64,000 nucleotides of DNA. Origin: Agapetus fuscipes. Its lineage: Eukaryota; Arthropoda; Insecta; Trichoptera; Glossosomatidae. Shown piece after piece: positions 19,093 to 28,847 of the stretch. The notes beneath the pieces were generated by a model. That model searched no databases. It saw only the letters and a program-made list of their open reading frames with translations, and was not told the DNA's origin. The stretch is taken from positions 2,046,001 through 2,110,000 of the forward strand of contig OX637339.1 of NCBI GenBank assembly GCA_951799405.1, in the 5' to 3' direction. The translations under genes and the position numbers were made by a program. The first letter of the stretch is position 1. Every line of letters begins with the position of its first letter.

Positions 19093-19350
19093 TGATGATG
19101 ATGAGTTGATGATTTCTTCATAGCGCCGTTTCGTATGCCAGAAATTTGCTTGTCTTCAGTGCATTCCGGAACTTTCCATGGTCTCCATTTCCATTTCCAT
19201 TCTCTAGCTTTCTCACATGATGTGGCAGGTGGTTCCAGGCCAGAGGACCAGCAACTGCAAATGCACGCTCTCCAAACATTGTGTTAACTCTTCTTATTGG
19301 TTCTTCAATCCTTGATTTGGCTCCAGTTTCAGCCGAGCGCAGTACTAGGT
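19093..19350 (-). mobile_element. L2-A-type LINE C-terminal fragment
   Basis: The minus strand encodes LRSAETGAKSRIEEPIRRVN and TMFGERAFAVAGPLAWNHLP, then FRNALKTSKFLAY and a stop. It ends with an ATCATCATC-type tail (ATGATGATG at about 19093-19101 on the plus strand). This matches the C-terminus and tail type of L2-A at 7.5 kb. Confidence 0.8.
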
Positions 19351-19364
19351 TTTTTTTTGTCGAG

Positions 19365-19608
19365 AGTGACTGGTTTGATTAAATCAGCGAGATATTTGAA
19401 AGAGATATTACAAAGACCTAAGATATCGGCTAACCAACTATCAAAGGGGTTACTGAGTTTAATAAAATATATTAACTGCTTTCAAATTCATTACGATCGT
19501 TTGATGAGGATGAATCAACTCTATATTATTGATCATCGCACTGCAGGAGTGTCTCCTGAAGACGTTGGTTTCGACCGTGCTATAAGGCTGTCCTCTTTAC
19601 TTGAATAA
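19365..19608 (+). CDS. Possible terminal exon of an unidentified host gene
   Basis: After a pyrimidine-rich stretch ending TTTTTTGTCGAG, an open frame codes about 80 residues. It contains LIKSARYLKEILQRP and YDRLMRMNQLYIIDHRTAGV, followed by SPEDVGFDRAIRLSSLLE and TAA. Words AATAAA overlap and follow the stop (GAATAAAATAAAT). The composition is protein-like (mixed charge, no repeats), unlike the shadow frames nearby. The L2-A fragment just upstream would then lie in the last intron. I do not recognise the family. It could equally be the end of an unfamiliar transposon ORF. Confidence 0.35.
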
Positions 19609-19879
19609 AATAAATAGTTTCTCAGTGTGTATAGTTTTGTATTTTTTTTATATCGTGACGAGAAATACAACTGAACAACCTATTATTGTATAGCCAGAAA
19701 CAGGTTCATACACAATTAATAATTTATCAATAAATCATCAAAGTAATATCTGTTCAATGACATCTGTAAACTCAGGGTCAAAGCTCTCCCCAAAAATTTT
19801 AATTGGTTGTAAACCGACACAGTTTTCAATTGCTGGTTGTGCCAATCAATCATAAAACTAATTTCGGTAATTTACGAGC

Positions 19880-20088
19880 ATGTACATTGGCCACACTGCA
19901 TGGTGCATTTTTGGCCTACGTCAGTTAGACATTGAAACTCGCCGCCGAAGGCCGATATAGTTCGCCCTTTCGCTAACTCAAGACAGCGCGCATCTTGCAA
20001 CAATATAGTTAGCCTCGCACCGCCGAAAGAAGGAAACTACCCGCGGCGCCAACCTTGGATTCGCCTTCATGAACTAGAGCAGCTCCAG
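19880..20088 (+). promoter_or_regulatory. Possible noncoding first exon with consensus splice donor
   Basis: This stretch is visibly richer in GC and CpG than its surroundings (for example CCCGCGGCGCCAACC, CTCGCCGCCGAAGG). It ends in CAG followed by GTAAGT, with the donor GT at 20089-20090. The only ATG before the donor is followed by a stop one codon later, as in a leader. A promoter and noncoding first exon is one reading; chance or an LTR leader are alternatives. Confidence 0.3.
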
Positions 20089-20399
20089 GTAAGTCCCTGC
20101 AGTTACCTTTTGATTCTGTTGGCGTAACCAGAAACCCGCCCCTTGGGGAATAGAAGGGATCCTAGGGATTGAACCTCCCTGTAGATACAGGAAACCCAAC
20201 ATAAAGCCCATTTACCCAAAACCCATTAATTTCAAACACATCAGTTAAATCGTCCATAGCGCCGGCCTTCTCAGTCATATTGTTCAAAATTCTTACAAAG
20301 CTGTAGGATGATTTTTCCATTAATAATTAACGCCGCACAAATTTGAATGTTAAACTTTTCTCTTGGCGGGTATACGTAACACTTGTACACCACAATAAT
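20089..20399. other. Unassigned spacer
   Basis: No gene or element is recognised. GGAACCCGCCCCTTGGGG-like and CCTAGG words are present but show no repeat elsewhere in the window. Confidence 0.35.
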
Positions 20400-20605
20400 C
20401 TTTTGCAATCTAAATCTAAGCTGCAAATATATGTATCATTCGAGATTCGTATTAAATGCATTCCCACAAGCAGACACGCATAATTTCACGCTCACAAATG
20501 CCGCATGTGGACCTACAATATAAAACCCAATCTCAAATGAACATAAGCCCTGTAACTCTTGCCGACCTTCCCTGAAACAGGGGTGACATTGATAAAGTGA
20601 ACCAA
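20400..20605 (-). mobile_element. RTE-A LINE 3' end
   Basis: Minus-strand copy from the tail complement AATCTAAATCTAAGCTGCAA to GACATTGATAAAGTGAACCA. It lacks the CTTATAGGTTGG start block. Confidence 0.7.
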
Positions 20606-21061
20606 TGAAAAACAAAGTAATCATCTTCAAATTTGTTTTCTCAATAGTTAGAAGTAAAATTAATAATTAATTTTTACAGTGCCGACACACAAGCCATTAA
20701 AAATGTAACTTTGTTTTTGCACATTTTCCCCAGCAACCCGGATGTAGGACGTCATAATGTTGTCTATATCAATTGATTTTCTGAGTTCATTCTCTATTGC
20801 ATTTATTACAGGTTCTAGGAACTTTCAATATCACCCACACACATAAAGCGAATGGATTAAGGCACCCCTTCGCCAGAATGCATTTTCAAGACTTTCAAAC
20901 ATTGGTTTTCAGTTAACCGTTCAGGGAACTGGCGCCTGAATACCTCCCGGCAATGTTTGCTTTGGATACTGTTTGCGCTGCAGTGGGGTCTTGCTTAGGT
21001 TGGCGCTCTGCAAACTGATCTCACTCGTAAAACATGACTTGGTTAATAAAAAAAAATCGTT
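20606..21061. other. Unassigned spacer
   Basis: About 450 bp without a recognisable gene or repeat. A short SINE-A-like word (GTCTTGCTTAGGTTGGCGCT) occurs at about 20990. Confidence 0.35.
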
Positions 21062-21565
21062 AATCTATAATCTAAATTGCAGAGATATATTAACATTTAA
21101 AGCTCTCAAATGCATGCCCACAAACAAACACGTGTAGTTCTAAATCTAAATCTAAATCTAAGCTGCAAAGATATGTATCATTTGAGATTCATATTAAATG
21201 CATTCCCACAAGCAGACACGCGTAATTTCGCGCTCACACATGCCGCATGTGGACCTACAGTATAAAAACCCAATCTCAAATGAACATAAGCCCTGCAACT
21301 CTTGCCGACCTTCCCTGAAACAGGGGTGACATTGGCAAAGTGAACCATTTTTTACAGTATGGGTGGTCAGCCTCATACCAACCTATAAGTCAAGGAAATA
21401 TAGTTCGCGCTTACAAATGCTGAATGTGTACATACAAATAAAATCCAAACCCCAAATGAACATAAGCCCTACAACTTTTGCCGACCTTCTCTGACACAGG
21501 GGTGACATTGGCAAAGTGAACCATTTTGTACAGTATGGGTGGTCACTGGTCAGCCTCATAACCTT
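21062..21565 (-). mobile_element. RTE-A copy with a second RTE-A copy nested inside
   Basis: The outer copy covers 21062-21149 and resumes at about 21401-21565. The inner copy covers about 21150-21400, from its own tail complement (TAAATCTAAATCTAAATCTA) to AACCTATAAGTCAAGGAAA. The word TAGTTC flanks the inner copy on both sides, as a target duplication. Both are on the minus strand. The inner copy starts at the CCTTGACTTATAGG boundary shared by other short copies. Confidence 0.8.
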
Positions 21566-21737
21566 AATCTGAAGAAAATATTAAGTGTTGGGATAGTCAT
21601 TTTGTTGATTAAAAACAATGTTATTAATATTTTTTTCATTAATAAAAAAAATACAAATAGTAGTTTATCGTTACTTAGAAGGAAAAAATAAATTTGAGTA
21701 TCTTTGTCTGTAGTTTTTTCCGTAAAAAAGTAGTGTC

Positions 21738-22770
21738 ATTATTATTTATTTCGTTAGTCAAAAAATAAAAAGTTAATCGAGAAATGTTGCATTACTGATA
21801 GTCCTAAATGTGAATTTTCAATGCTTGCTCCTCATTAATTTTCATTTTGTAAAACTTAAATAATCTTAATTTTGGTTAATCGATACGAAAGTTCATATTA
21901 TTGTTTGTTGTTAGGTTAAAAAAACATTAGATATCATTCCAACGTACGGACGATTGGCTCAATTTTTGGTAATCCCTTAATCATAAGCTAAAATTCCTTA
22001 ATAATTTAATGTGCTGCTTTGTTCAACAAACAGTAACAGAATGTAAGTATATAAATAGCAATGCAAATTAAAAGATAAATACAAAAAAAAAATGATTAAC
22101 GAATTAACGTGTTCTCAATCCATGTTTACTTAGTTAACATGTAAGTGTTAGAACGGAGCGGCCCTACATGAAAGCAAAGAACATGAACGATAAGTCCCGA
22201 GTCTAGACAGATTAATGTACACATAGAGCAAAATATGTACGTCGGTGCATGCAAATTATTATTTATTTCGTTAGTCAAAAAATAAAAAGTTAATCGAGAA
22301 ATGTTGCATTACTGATAGTCCTAAATGTGAATTTTCAATGCTTGCTCCTCATTAATTTTCATTTTGTAAAACTTAAATAATCTTAATTTTGGTTAATCGA
22401 TACGAAAGTTCATATTATTGTTTGTTGTTAGGTTAAAAAAACATTAGATATCATTCCAACGTACGGACGATTGGCTCAATTTTTGGTAATCCCTTAATCA
22501 TAAGCTAAAATTCCTTAATAATTTAATGTGCTGCTTTGTTCAACAAACAGTAACAGAATGTAAGTATATAAATAGCAATGCAAATTAAAAGATAAATACA
22601 AAAAAAAAATGATTAACGAATTAACGTGTTCTCAATCCATGTTTACTTAGTTAACATGTAAGTGTTAGAACGGAGCGGCCCTACATGAAAGCAAAGAACA
22701 TGAACGATAAGTCCCGAGTCTAGACAGATTAATGTACACATAGAGCAAAATATGTACGTCGGTACATGCA
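21738..22770. repeat. Recent tandem duplication, 517-bp unit, two copies
   Basis: Copy 1 is 21738-22254 and copy 2 is 22255-22770. Reading the two in register I find a single difference (GTCGGTGCATGC against GTCGGTACATGC). The unit is AT-rich with no ORF and no terminal repeats. The near-identity implies a very recent event or an assembly or library artefact. Confidence 0.85.
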
Positions 22771-22910
22771 TCTACCTGTACATAAATAGTCAATGTTTAA
22801 TCAGTCGACAATTTTCTCATTGATTGCACTTGCAGTGTAGAATGCATCCAAGATTAATCACTATTGATTAACGAATATATTTATACTTTTCAGTCAATTA
22901 TTTTTATTTT

Positions 22911-22995
22911 ATCTTCAGCCTTTCTCAGTACACTCCTAGACGTAGGCTTCCTCCAATCCTCTCGATGTTTGTCTGTCGGCTACTGTGTTTAACCA
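22911..22995 (-). mobile_element. RTE-C C-terminal relic
   Basis: The plus strand CTTCAGCCTTTCTCAGTACA and CTAGACGTAGGCTTCCTCCA is the complement of the AYVQEWTEKG-stop region seen at 14690. Only ~25 codons remain. Confidence 0.55.
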
Positions 22996-23034
22996 TTTTT
23001 TATTATTAATGTAAATTAATAAAAACATCCAGTT

Positions 23035-23289
23035 ATAAATATAAATAAGCTCCGTTTGCAGAGTTCTACAACAGAGGTCTTGGGTTCGATCCCTGTCAAA
23101 GGTTTCCCGTTGTGGCGCATATTTCAAACCCAAAATAAGAATATTGGCAAGGTTTATCCAGCAGTCGCTACAAATTAGAAACAATTAAAAACTAGGAAAT
23201 ACCGACTTCGAGCGAAGTGTTGGCGTAAGGCCGGCCCTTTCACCAGGGAAAATAAAAAGGTTGTACACCCCACATGTTCGGTACAACAA
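23035..23289 (+). mobile_element. Diverged SINE-B
   Basis: GGTCTTGGGTTCGATCCCTG corresponds to the B box, followed by GGCAAGGTTTATCCAG, GTTGGCGTAAGGCCGGCCCT and CACCAGGGAAAATAAAAAGG. The copy is much older than most. It abuts the possible exon at 23290. Confidence 0.6.
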
Positions 23290-23531
23290 TACCCATTGCT
23301 GAACGTTGAAGTATTCGCGAAAGAATATGTCTTCATGTAAAGAACTTATAAGATAATCGTCTCTGTCTGACCTGTTTCTCTTCTGTTCGTCGTCACCATC
23401 CAAACAAAGGCACACTAGCCATTTGCCTCTGCTGGTTGCCATCTTCTTCAGTGGGATCTTGGGAGTATGAAGTTCTCCGTTGGCAGTTAGTTCAAATTTA
23501 TCCATGATCTGTCTTCCCACGACAATTCAGT
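23290..23531 (-). CDS. Possible 5' coding exon, unidentified
   Basis: On the minus strand a textbook acceptor TTTCTTTTTACAG ends at 23532. The exon starts at 23531 and its first good ATG is at 23505, preceded by an in-frame TGA in the same exon. The frame encodes MDKFELTANGELHTPKIPLK, then KMATSRGKWLVCLCLDGDDE, QKRNRSDRDDYLISSLHEDI and FFREYFNVQQW, before running into SINE-B sequence. No clear donor is seen (a weak TGG/GTATTG). I do not recognise the protein; a TE exon or pseudogene is possible. Confidence 0.3.
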
Positions 23532-23692
23532 CTGTAAAAAGAAACATGATGAATAGGAGATTTAGGCTTACGTACGGCTGGCTGATGATGCTGGAGAGTT
23601 GCTTTCCGGGATCTGTTGCCGTGGTCTGTAGGAGCTAGAGCTTTCGGACGTTTTTCGAGAGGACCCTAAGCCTTCAAGGTTTGTCAGCCCAA

Positions 23693-23941
23693 CAGTGAAG
23701 CCGCTGAGAGAATGAATTTCTGACAGTTAAAACAATATGTGGTTTTTTAATTTATTTAACTTTCCATTTGACCCAAAATTATAACAAATATTTCCATTTG
23801 TCATGATGATTTATTTTTAACGATAATTATGCGTTGGAACGACATTTTTTATTCGGTTTAAAATTATTGTAAATTCTTCAAAGTTACATCATTCATATTA
23901 TTACGACCTGTCAGAAATTCATCCTCTCAGCGGCTCCACTG
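23693..23941. mobile_element. MITE with ~34-bp terminal inverted repeats
   Basis: The left end CAGTGAAGCCGCTGAGAGAA(TG) and the right end CATCCTCTCAGCGGCTCCACTG are inverted repeats over about 34 bp, separated by ~180 bp of AT-rich noncoding DNA. No clear target duplication is visible, so the superfamily is not assigned. Confidence 0.65.
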
Positions 23942-24332
23942 TAGTAAATAAGTACGTGAGTTACCTTTTCAGCGATATTTTATACTAAGGATTCAAGAAC
24001 TTTGGAATACACTTCGAAATTTGCAATTTCAAGGGTAGCAACGTTTCCACTTTAACATCTAAGCACAGAATTTCACTGATTTTATTCATAATGATTATGA
24101 TAAACAACCAAAATGTTAAACATACAAGCGTGTGGAGATAAAAAAATATTAAATGTATCGAGAACAAAATGAAGTGTTCGGCACAGTCAACAGAAGCAAT
24201 GTGGCGTGTCGATCAGAAAATAATGCAACCAATAATTTTGTAACAATCCTGAAGCTACCGTGGTATTATTAACTTAAATAAATTTTATTTCTTTAGATTA
24301 ATAATAATGTAACAAATACGTTATGTGAAAAT
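23942..24332. other. AT-rich spacer
   Basis: No gene or recognisable element. The 60-aa minus frame at 23985-24167 has no signature. Confidence 0.35.
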
Positions 24333-24430
24333 AATGAAAGAAGTATGTAAGGATAGAAAGAAATGGCAGTTGATCTGTAATGTTGGCGGCTAGGGTTTAT
24401 TATAGTGAAATTGATTAGATTAGATTAGTA
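24333..24430 (+). mobile_element. RTE-A with deleted 3' UTR
   Basis: The coding end (MKEVCKDRKKWQLICNVGG and stop) passes after ~30 bp straight into the tail TTGATTAGATTAGATTAG. Most of the 3' UTR is missing. Confidence 0.65.
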
Positions 24431-24499
24431 AATAGCCGCAAGTTTATTTGTCAAAATATTTTTATTATTATATTTGAGTCGTATAAAATGCAAACGCCG

Positions 24500-24842
24500 T
24501 CAACTCCTTACGCGATGATTTTGAGAAAAATACGAACGAAAAATAAGCCACGATGTCCTTCGGCATCTCTGAGTACGTTACTTCGACGATACTTCTCATT
24601 TCTCAAAATGTGACCGAAGTACATAAGCTTTCTCTGCTCAATGGTTGGCAGGAGCTCCTTTGCAGTGCGCATTCGTTGGAGGACTTCTTCATTGGTGACT
24701 CGATCACACCAAGAGATCCGAAGCATTTTTCGGTAGAGACACATCTCGAACGCTTCAATTCGTCTCTACAGTGCCTGCGTGAGCGTCCATCCCTCCATAC
24801 CATATAGAGCGATTGGGAAGACATAGCACCTCACTATGATAT
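24500..24842 (-). mobile_element. RTE-type LINE fragment (RTE-D)
   Basis: The minus strand encodes RCYVFPIALYGMEGWTLTQA, a stop codon, then RRIEAFEMCLYRKMLRISWC, DRVTNEEVLQRMRTAKELLP and TIEQRKLMYFGHILRNEKY. This is the thumb/C-terminal region of an RTE/BovB-like reverse transcriptase. The in-frame stop and the lack of upstream RT motifs show it is dead. A short relic (CATAACGTGACCGAAGTACAT) is at about 52090. Confidence 0.8.
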
Positions 24843-25450
24843 GGAAATAAAATGAGGCAATCATATTGTTTTATGTAAATAGTAGATTAATATAGATGAA
24901 CATCGTAGGTAGCAATAATTATTAAAGGCTTAAAAAATCTAGAAATAAAATAATCCCTTTGTACTCTTGAATCTGGTAGAACGTTCGAGAGTTTGCTGGC
25001 AAATTGGTCCCTAGACTTCTGTCTCTGAAGTATATGAGGCGCAAAGTTGGATACAGGAGGGCAGATAGATAGTCGCCTTTGATTGAAGAGCGTGTGAGGT
25101 GCTGAACTGTGAAAATAAATTTGAGTTGCTAAAAGTGTTCCAAATAAATGTAAATTGTAAAATAAATTAAGTGAAAATAAATATCCAGAAAGAAGACCAG
25201 TATGTTTTAATTTAGAGATTATCCGAACCCAAAAACATTACAATATTACCCTCGCTTTCTTTGTTCACGGCTCGCAGCATGCTTATGCAAGTTTGTCTGA
25301 ATACTCCCTCGCTTGTTGTGTGTACAGATTGCAGAGTGCTGAGGCGGGTGTGCCTGCAGACGCAGCAGCTGATAATGAGATCTTGCAACAGGTTCTGCAG
25401 GCCTCGCTTACGTACCAGACAGGTGCCACTTCAAGTCCCACTCACGCAAA
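24843..25450. other. Unassigned spacer
   Basis: No gene found. At 25110-25240 repeated AAAATAAAT words and a stretch ending AAAAACATTACA have an LTR-like look, but I could not find paired TG...CA ends with a target duplication. Confidence 0.3.
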
Positions 25451-25700
25451 CTAAGCTGCAGAGACCTTGCAACTTAGATTAAAGATAAATATAGATAAGT
25501 ATACGTCCGATGACGTAATCAAGATGAAAAATAGAATACTATATTTAAACTTCATCGGGTTTCGAGGGTTTCGCGTATGGAGAGTGGACCAACTTATTTT
25601 TACGGGTAAAGAAGCCGGTGGTGATGAAACTTCCAGCCCTGGACAAGGTAGGTATACGTCTATCAATAAATCTAAGTTGCAAAGATATTGTTGCACAATA
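25451..25700. mobile_element. Mixed RTE-A, SINE-B and MITE-3 scraps
   Basis: Short relics lie in series: RTE-A tail words (CCTTGCAACTTAGATTAAAG), SINE-B (GACCAACTTATTTTTACGGG), MITE-3 (GGTGATGAAACTTCCAGCCC) and RTE-A again (AAATCTAAGTTGCAAAGATA). None is complete. Confidence 0.5.
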
Positions 25701-25925
25701 CGCAACGCAACTAAGCTTCACATATAGTGTAACTTCTTGCACCTATTTATTTTTACAGGTAAGGGGGCCGGCCTTACGCCAATCACTTCAGTTGAAGTGG
25801 GGCTTTCGCTGGGAAAGCCTCACTTCAGCTGCTTAGAGGGCGAGTTCTTATTTCTTGTGAAGGCTGAGTAAGCCTTGCTGGTATTGTATTTTGGGTTTTG
25901 AAACAAACACCGACACGGGAAATGA
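25701..25925 (-). mobile_element. SINE-B, truncated
   Basis: The minus-strand copy ends at CACTATATGTGAAGCTTAGT and starts within the body (AAATAAACACCGACACGGG-like). An internal ~45 bp containing the GCGACCCCTTCGGGG block is missing. Its tRNA head is absent because SINE-C sequence begins there. Confidence 0.7.
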
Positions 25926-26340
25926 TGTCGGAGATCTTGGTGTTATGGCCGAGGGGGCCAAGTGGGCTGATCTTTCTAGAGTATTTGGAATAGAACAATG
26001 TTGATTCGATCCCCGCTTGGGTCATTTGACCATAACTTTGACCCTGGTTCAACAGATCCATTACGAAAACCCACCTCATACCCATTCCGTTTGTACACTT
26101 TCATCCGGGGAAGCGTATCACAGAACGCTCATGCAATGCTATATTTTTTTTGTGGCGGAAGGCCTTCCCGATGGTCGTGACCCGACCAACAGATGTCATT
26201 GGGTAATTATTAAAATTCATTAAGATAAACAAACAATGTATTATTAATTAATGATATCAATACATGTTTCTGGCCATGCAGAAAAGGTTGGTGAATTACA
26301 TATCTCTTCACAAATCTATTTTTTTAATAAAAAAAAATTC
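25926..26340 (+). mobile_element. SINE-C interrupted by a 129-bp insertion
   Basis: The head GGTGTTATGGCCGAGGGGGC and B box TTCGATCCCC are followed by TTGACCCTGGTTCAACAGAT. The SINE resumes at 26187 (CAACAGATGTCATTGGGTAA) and ends with CTCTTCACAAATCTATTTTT. The 8-bp word CAACAGAT is duplicated around the insertion. Confidence 0.8.
26058..26186. mobile_element. 129-bp insertion with 8-bp target duplication
   Basis: It is flanked by CAACAGAT on both sides. Inside, TTCATCCGGGGAAGCGTATC and GGCGGAAGGCCTTCCCGATG resemble 38300-38395, within the LTR element, and the reverse-oriented segment around 53880-53960. No terminal inverted repeat is clear. An 8-bp duplication would suit a hAT-type MITE, or it may be a short retroposon. 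Confidence 0.55.
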
Positions 26341-26515
26341 TGACACCCTCGGTGGGATCTGAGCCCGAGCTCTCGGCATGGAATGCAAGCACTCTAAAAA
26401 CTCTGCCTACGTTTTGCGTCTGAGCACCAAAACGGGAAATAATTTTTGACACCTCTTTTTGACACTCTCGGCATGAAATTCCAGCACTCTTCCAACTGAG
26501 CTGCCGACCGGTCTG
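26339..26515 (-). mobile_element. Two SINE-B head fragments
   Basis: Two minus-strand pieces each contain the B box and CTTGCATTCCATGCCGAGAG (or a variant), with a break at about 26415-26430. The second reads CCGGTCGGCAGCTCAGTTGG at its 5' end. Confidence 0.65.
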
Positions 26516-26602
26516 AATGGAAAAAGTGCGTTGAGTTTTTTGTTGTTTGCATACAATGTAGCGTTGACCAAGGAGAGCGTGGTCCCAGACACTGCTGTCT
26601 CA

Positions 26603-26648
26603 CAACCGGTGCATCATCAGCATCATAATCATCATCATCGTCATCATG
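26603..26648. repeat. CATCAT microsatellite
   Basis: Imperfect CATCAT repeats. They could be the tail of an eroded L2-A-type LINE or an independent microsatellite. Confidence 0.5.
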
Positions 26649-26767
26649 AGCAGAGGTCTGCACCCAAGAACGCAACCAACGTCTGCTTAGTTTCATATTG
26701 TTATGTTTTTACCGGGCTAAATTTAATAAAAATTGCAGTTATTTATTTTGCAAGTGTACTTACCAAT

Positions 26768-26826
26768 TAAAATCCAAACCTCAAATGAACAAAAGCCCTG
26801 TAACTTTTGATGACCCACCCTGAAAC
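26768..26826 (-). mobile_element. RTE-A 3' UTR fragment
   Basis: AAAATCCAAACCTCAAATGA and ACAAAAGCCCTGTAACTTTT match the middle of the RTE-A 3' UTR in reverse. Confidence 0.5.
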
Positions 26827-27074
26827 GCCTAAAACCACCCTACGAGCCTTAGTCATTAGATTGGTTGAACCCAATACCAGAAGTCAACCAGCTTATTAAT
26901 ATGGTAAAATTGACATTATACTGCTTTAATTAAAACCTTTTTATGAATACGATGGTATTGGGCTACTTTATTAGATTACATTACAAATATCAACGGTTAA
27001 AAGGCAGCATAAGCGACATTTTGGTCAAAAATGAGTTATGAATGCTATCCTACTTGAAATTTTCCGCTCTTTTT

Positions 27075-27512
27075 GATGCGCTAAAAGTATGTACGGTGGA
27101 AATGAAGCATTTGAGAAGTATGACAGGAAAAACTTTGAGAGATAAAGTTAGGAATGAATGGGTAAAAAAAGAATGTAATTTGAAAGAGGATGTGAAAGTT
27201 AAAGTACAAAAGAATGTGATGAGATGGTTTGGGCATGTGGAAAGAATGAAAGATGATAGACTGACAAAGTATGTACACAAAGAAAGTGTGAAAGGAAAAA
27301 GAGGGAAGGGACGACCGAGAAAAGTATGGAGTGATCAGATTGAGGAGATTGTGAAAGAATGGGATATACAAAGTGAGCGTAAAAGAAGAAAATGCATGAA
27401 AAAGGTGATGGATATGAAGGAATTGAAAGAGGTATGTCAGGATAGGAAAAAATGTAGGCAAATCTGCAGAGACTCTGGCCACCCCTAGCGGAATGGCGAC
27501 AGAGTTACAGTA
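27075..27512 (+). mobile_element. RTE-B LINE, 5'-truncated
   Basis: An open frame from about 27075 to the stop at 27486-27488 encodes the RTE-B C-terminal region. Landmarks are KVCTVEMKHLRSMTGKTLRD, NEWVKKECNLKEDVKVKVQK, MRWFGHVERMKDDRLTKYVH, GKRGKGRPRKVWSDQIEEIV and CRDSGHP. The 3' UTR is only ~25 bp, ending GACAGAGTTACAGTAACT. No RT catalytic motif is present. It sits inside MITE-1. Confidence 0.85.
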
Positions 27513-27733
27513 ACTCTCATAGTTCTACGATGATTTTTGTGCTGTTTATGCCCAAGCAAACAACTGCGTTTTTAACGTATGGTTTTGGTGTAACCGACAA
27601 GATTTTGGCATTTTTTGTCCTAAAGGCGCTTGTCACATACAAAAAATCGTAAAACATCGTAAAACCACATTAATAGGAATGCCAATACATCCTTTTATTT
27701 TTTTTTATTTTAGAGTTGTTTTGATTTTAACGA

Positions 27734-27890
27734 TATCTAAATCTAAGCTGCAAAGATATGTATCATTTGAGATTAATATTAAATGCATTGCCACAAGCAG
27801 ACACGCATAATTTCGCGCTCACACATGCCGCATGTGGACCTACAATATAAAAACCCAATCTCAAATGAACATAAGCCCTGCAACTCTTAT
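27734..27890 (-). mobile_element. RTE-A 3' end inside MITE-1
   Basis: Minus-strand copy from ATATCTAAATCTAAGCTGCA to AAGCCCTGCAACTCTTA. MITE-1 sequence resumes directly after it, so it inserted after the MITE. Confidence 0.75.
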
Positions 27891-28018
27891 ATATTAAACA
27901 ATAAAACAAGTTGTGCCATTTTTCTGCAACCTCAAACTTTAAACTGCTCTCCTGAACAATTTAGTTTACGTCGCTTGTGCTCTACTGCCTTTTAACCGTC
28001 GATATAAACGCAAAAAAA

Positions 28019-28340
28019 ACGCAACTAAGCTACACATATAGTGTAACTTCTTGCCGCGTTATCCCCGAAGAGGTCGCATGTGGCGAGTTGAACACATTTA
28101 TTTTTACAGGTAAGGAGGCCGGCCTTACGCCAACCACTTCAGTGAAGTGGGGGGTTTCCCAGCTCCCGAGAGGGGGCTGGTACTCATTTCTTGTGAAGGC
28201 TGAGTAAACCTTGCCGGTATTTTATTTTGGGGTTTGAAATAAACACCGAAACGGGAAATCATTTCTGAAATCCTCTGTGGGATTCGAACCCGAGCTCACG
28301 GCATGGAATGCAAGCACTCTACCAACTGAGCTATCGACCG
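28019..28340 (-). mobile_element. SINE-B, full length
   Basis: Minus-strand head CGGTCGATAGCTCAGTTGGT with B box GGGTTCGAATCCCAC. It ends ACACTATATGTGTAGCTTAG TTGCG and lies just outside the MITE-1 right end. Confidence 0.82.
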
Positions 28341-28847
28341 ATATATATTTTTTAAATTACAAATTTAACAGAACCCATACAAAAAAACTTCTTGCATTTC
28401 ATCTAGAGTCATAACCTTCTTCATACGTTTGCTTAGTAATTAAAATAAAATAAATAATAATAAAAAATTAATACAAGCTCTCCTCGATGGCAGTTCAAAT
28501 GTGTAAGTATTATTATTATTATTATTTGTACGCGTGGACTTACACGTGTCTGAATTGTGGGCATGAATTTAATTTAAATTTTCAATGTTGAATTATCTTT
28601 CGAACTTAGATTATATATTTGGATTGATTTATTATCAGATTTTGTAGGGTTTGTGTATTCACACAGTGAAAATTCATTTTAATTCAAAATAAAAATATTT
28701 TTTTTGATAATTACCTGAATCTTGAAGGTCGAAAGTACTTGAGGCAGATTAAATTATTGTGAAAAAAAAACTACGTTTTGAAAAAAATATTTTTATTTCA
28801 TTTATTATTGTTGCACTTTTCAGGTGCACAATGGTTTTCTGTCCCCC
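28341..28847. other. AT-rich spacer with RTE-A scrap
   Basis: Only a short minus-strand RTE-A coding scrap is seen at about 28397-28425 (TCATCTAGAGTCATAACCTT). The rest, including ATT repeats near 28510, is unassigned. Confidence 0.4.

Larger units (their letters stand above)
26989..28003. mobile_element. MITE-1 copy carrying two nested insertions
   Basis: The outer element begins ATCAACGGTTAAAAGGCAG and ends CTGCCTTTTAACCGTCGAT, near-perfect inverted ends. It is split first by an RTE-B fragment (about 27075-27512) and then by an RTE-A 3' end (about 27734-27890). Related copies are at 57973-58535 and 59425-60472. Sub-terminal inverted segments (TAATAGGAATGCCAAT and GCAATCTCAAACTTTAAACTG-like) give the family a long foldback structure. 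It encodes nothing recognisable. Confidence 0.78.

Noticed and set aside
22255..22770. A second transposon copy explaining the 517-bp repeat
   Set aside because: The copies are directly adjacent with no terminal repeats, tails or target duplications, so a tandem duplication is the better description.
27081..27482. Serine/phenylalanine-rich minus-strand frame of 133 residues
   Set aside because: It is the antisense of the RTE-B coding region; similar shadows occur at 44640-45077 and 59433-60051.
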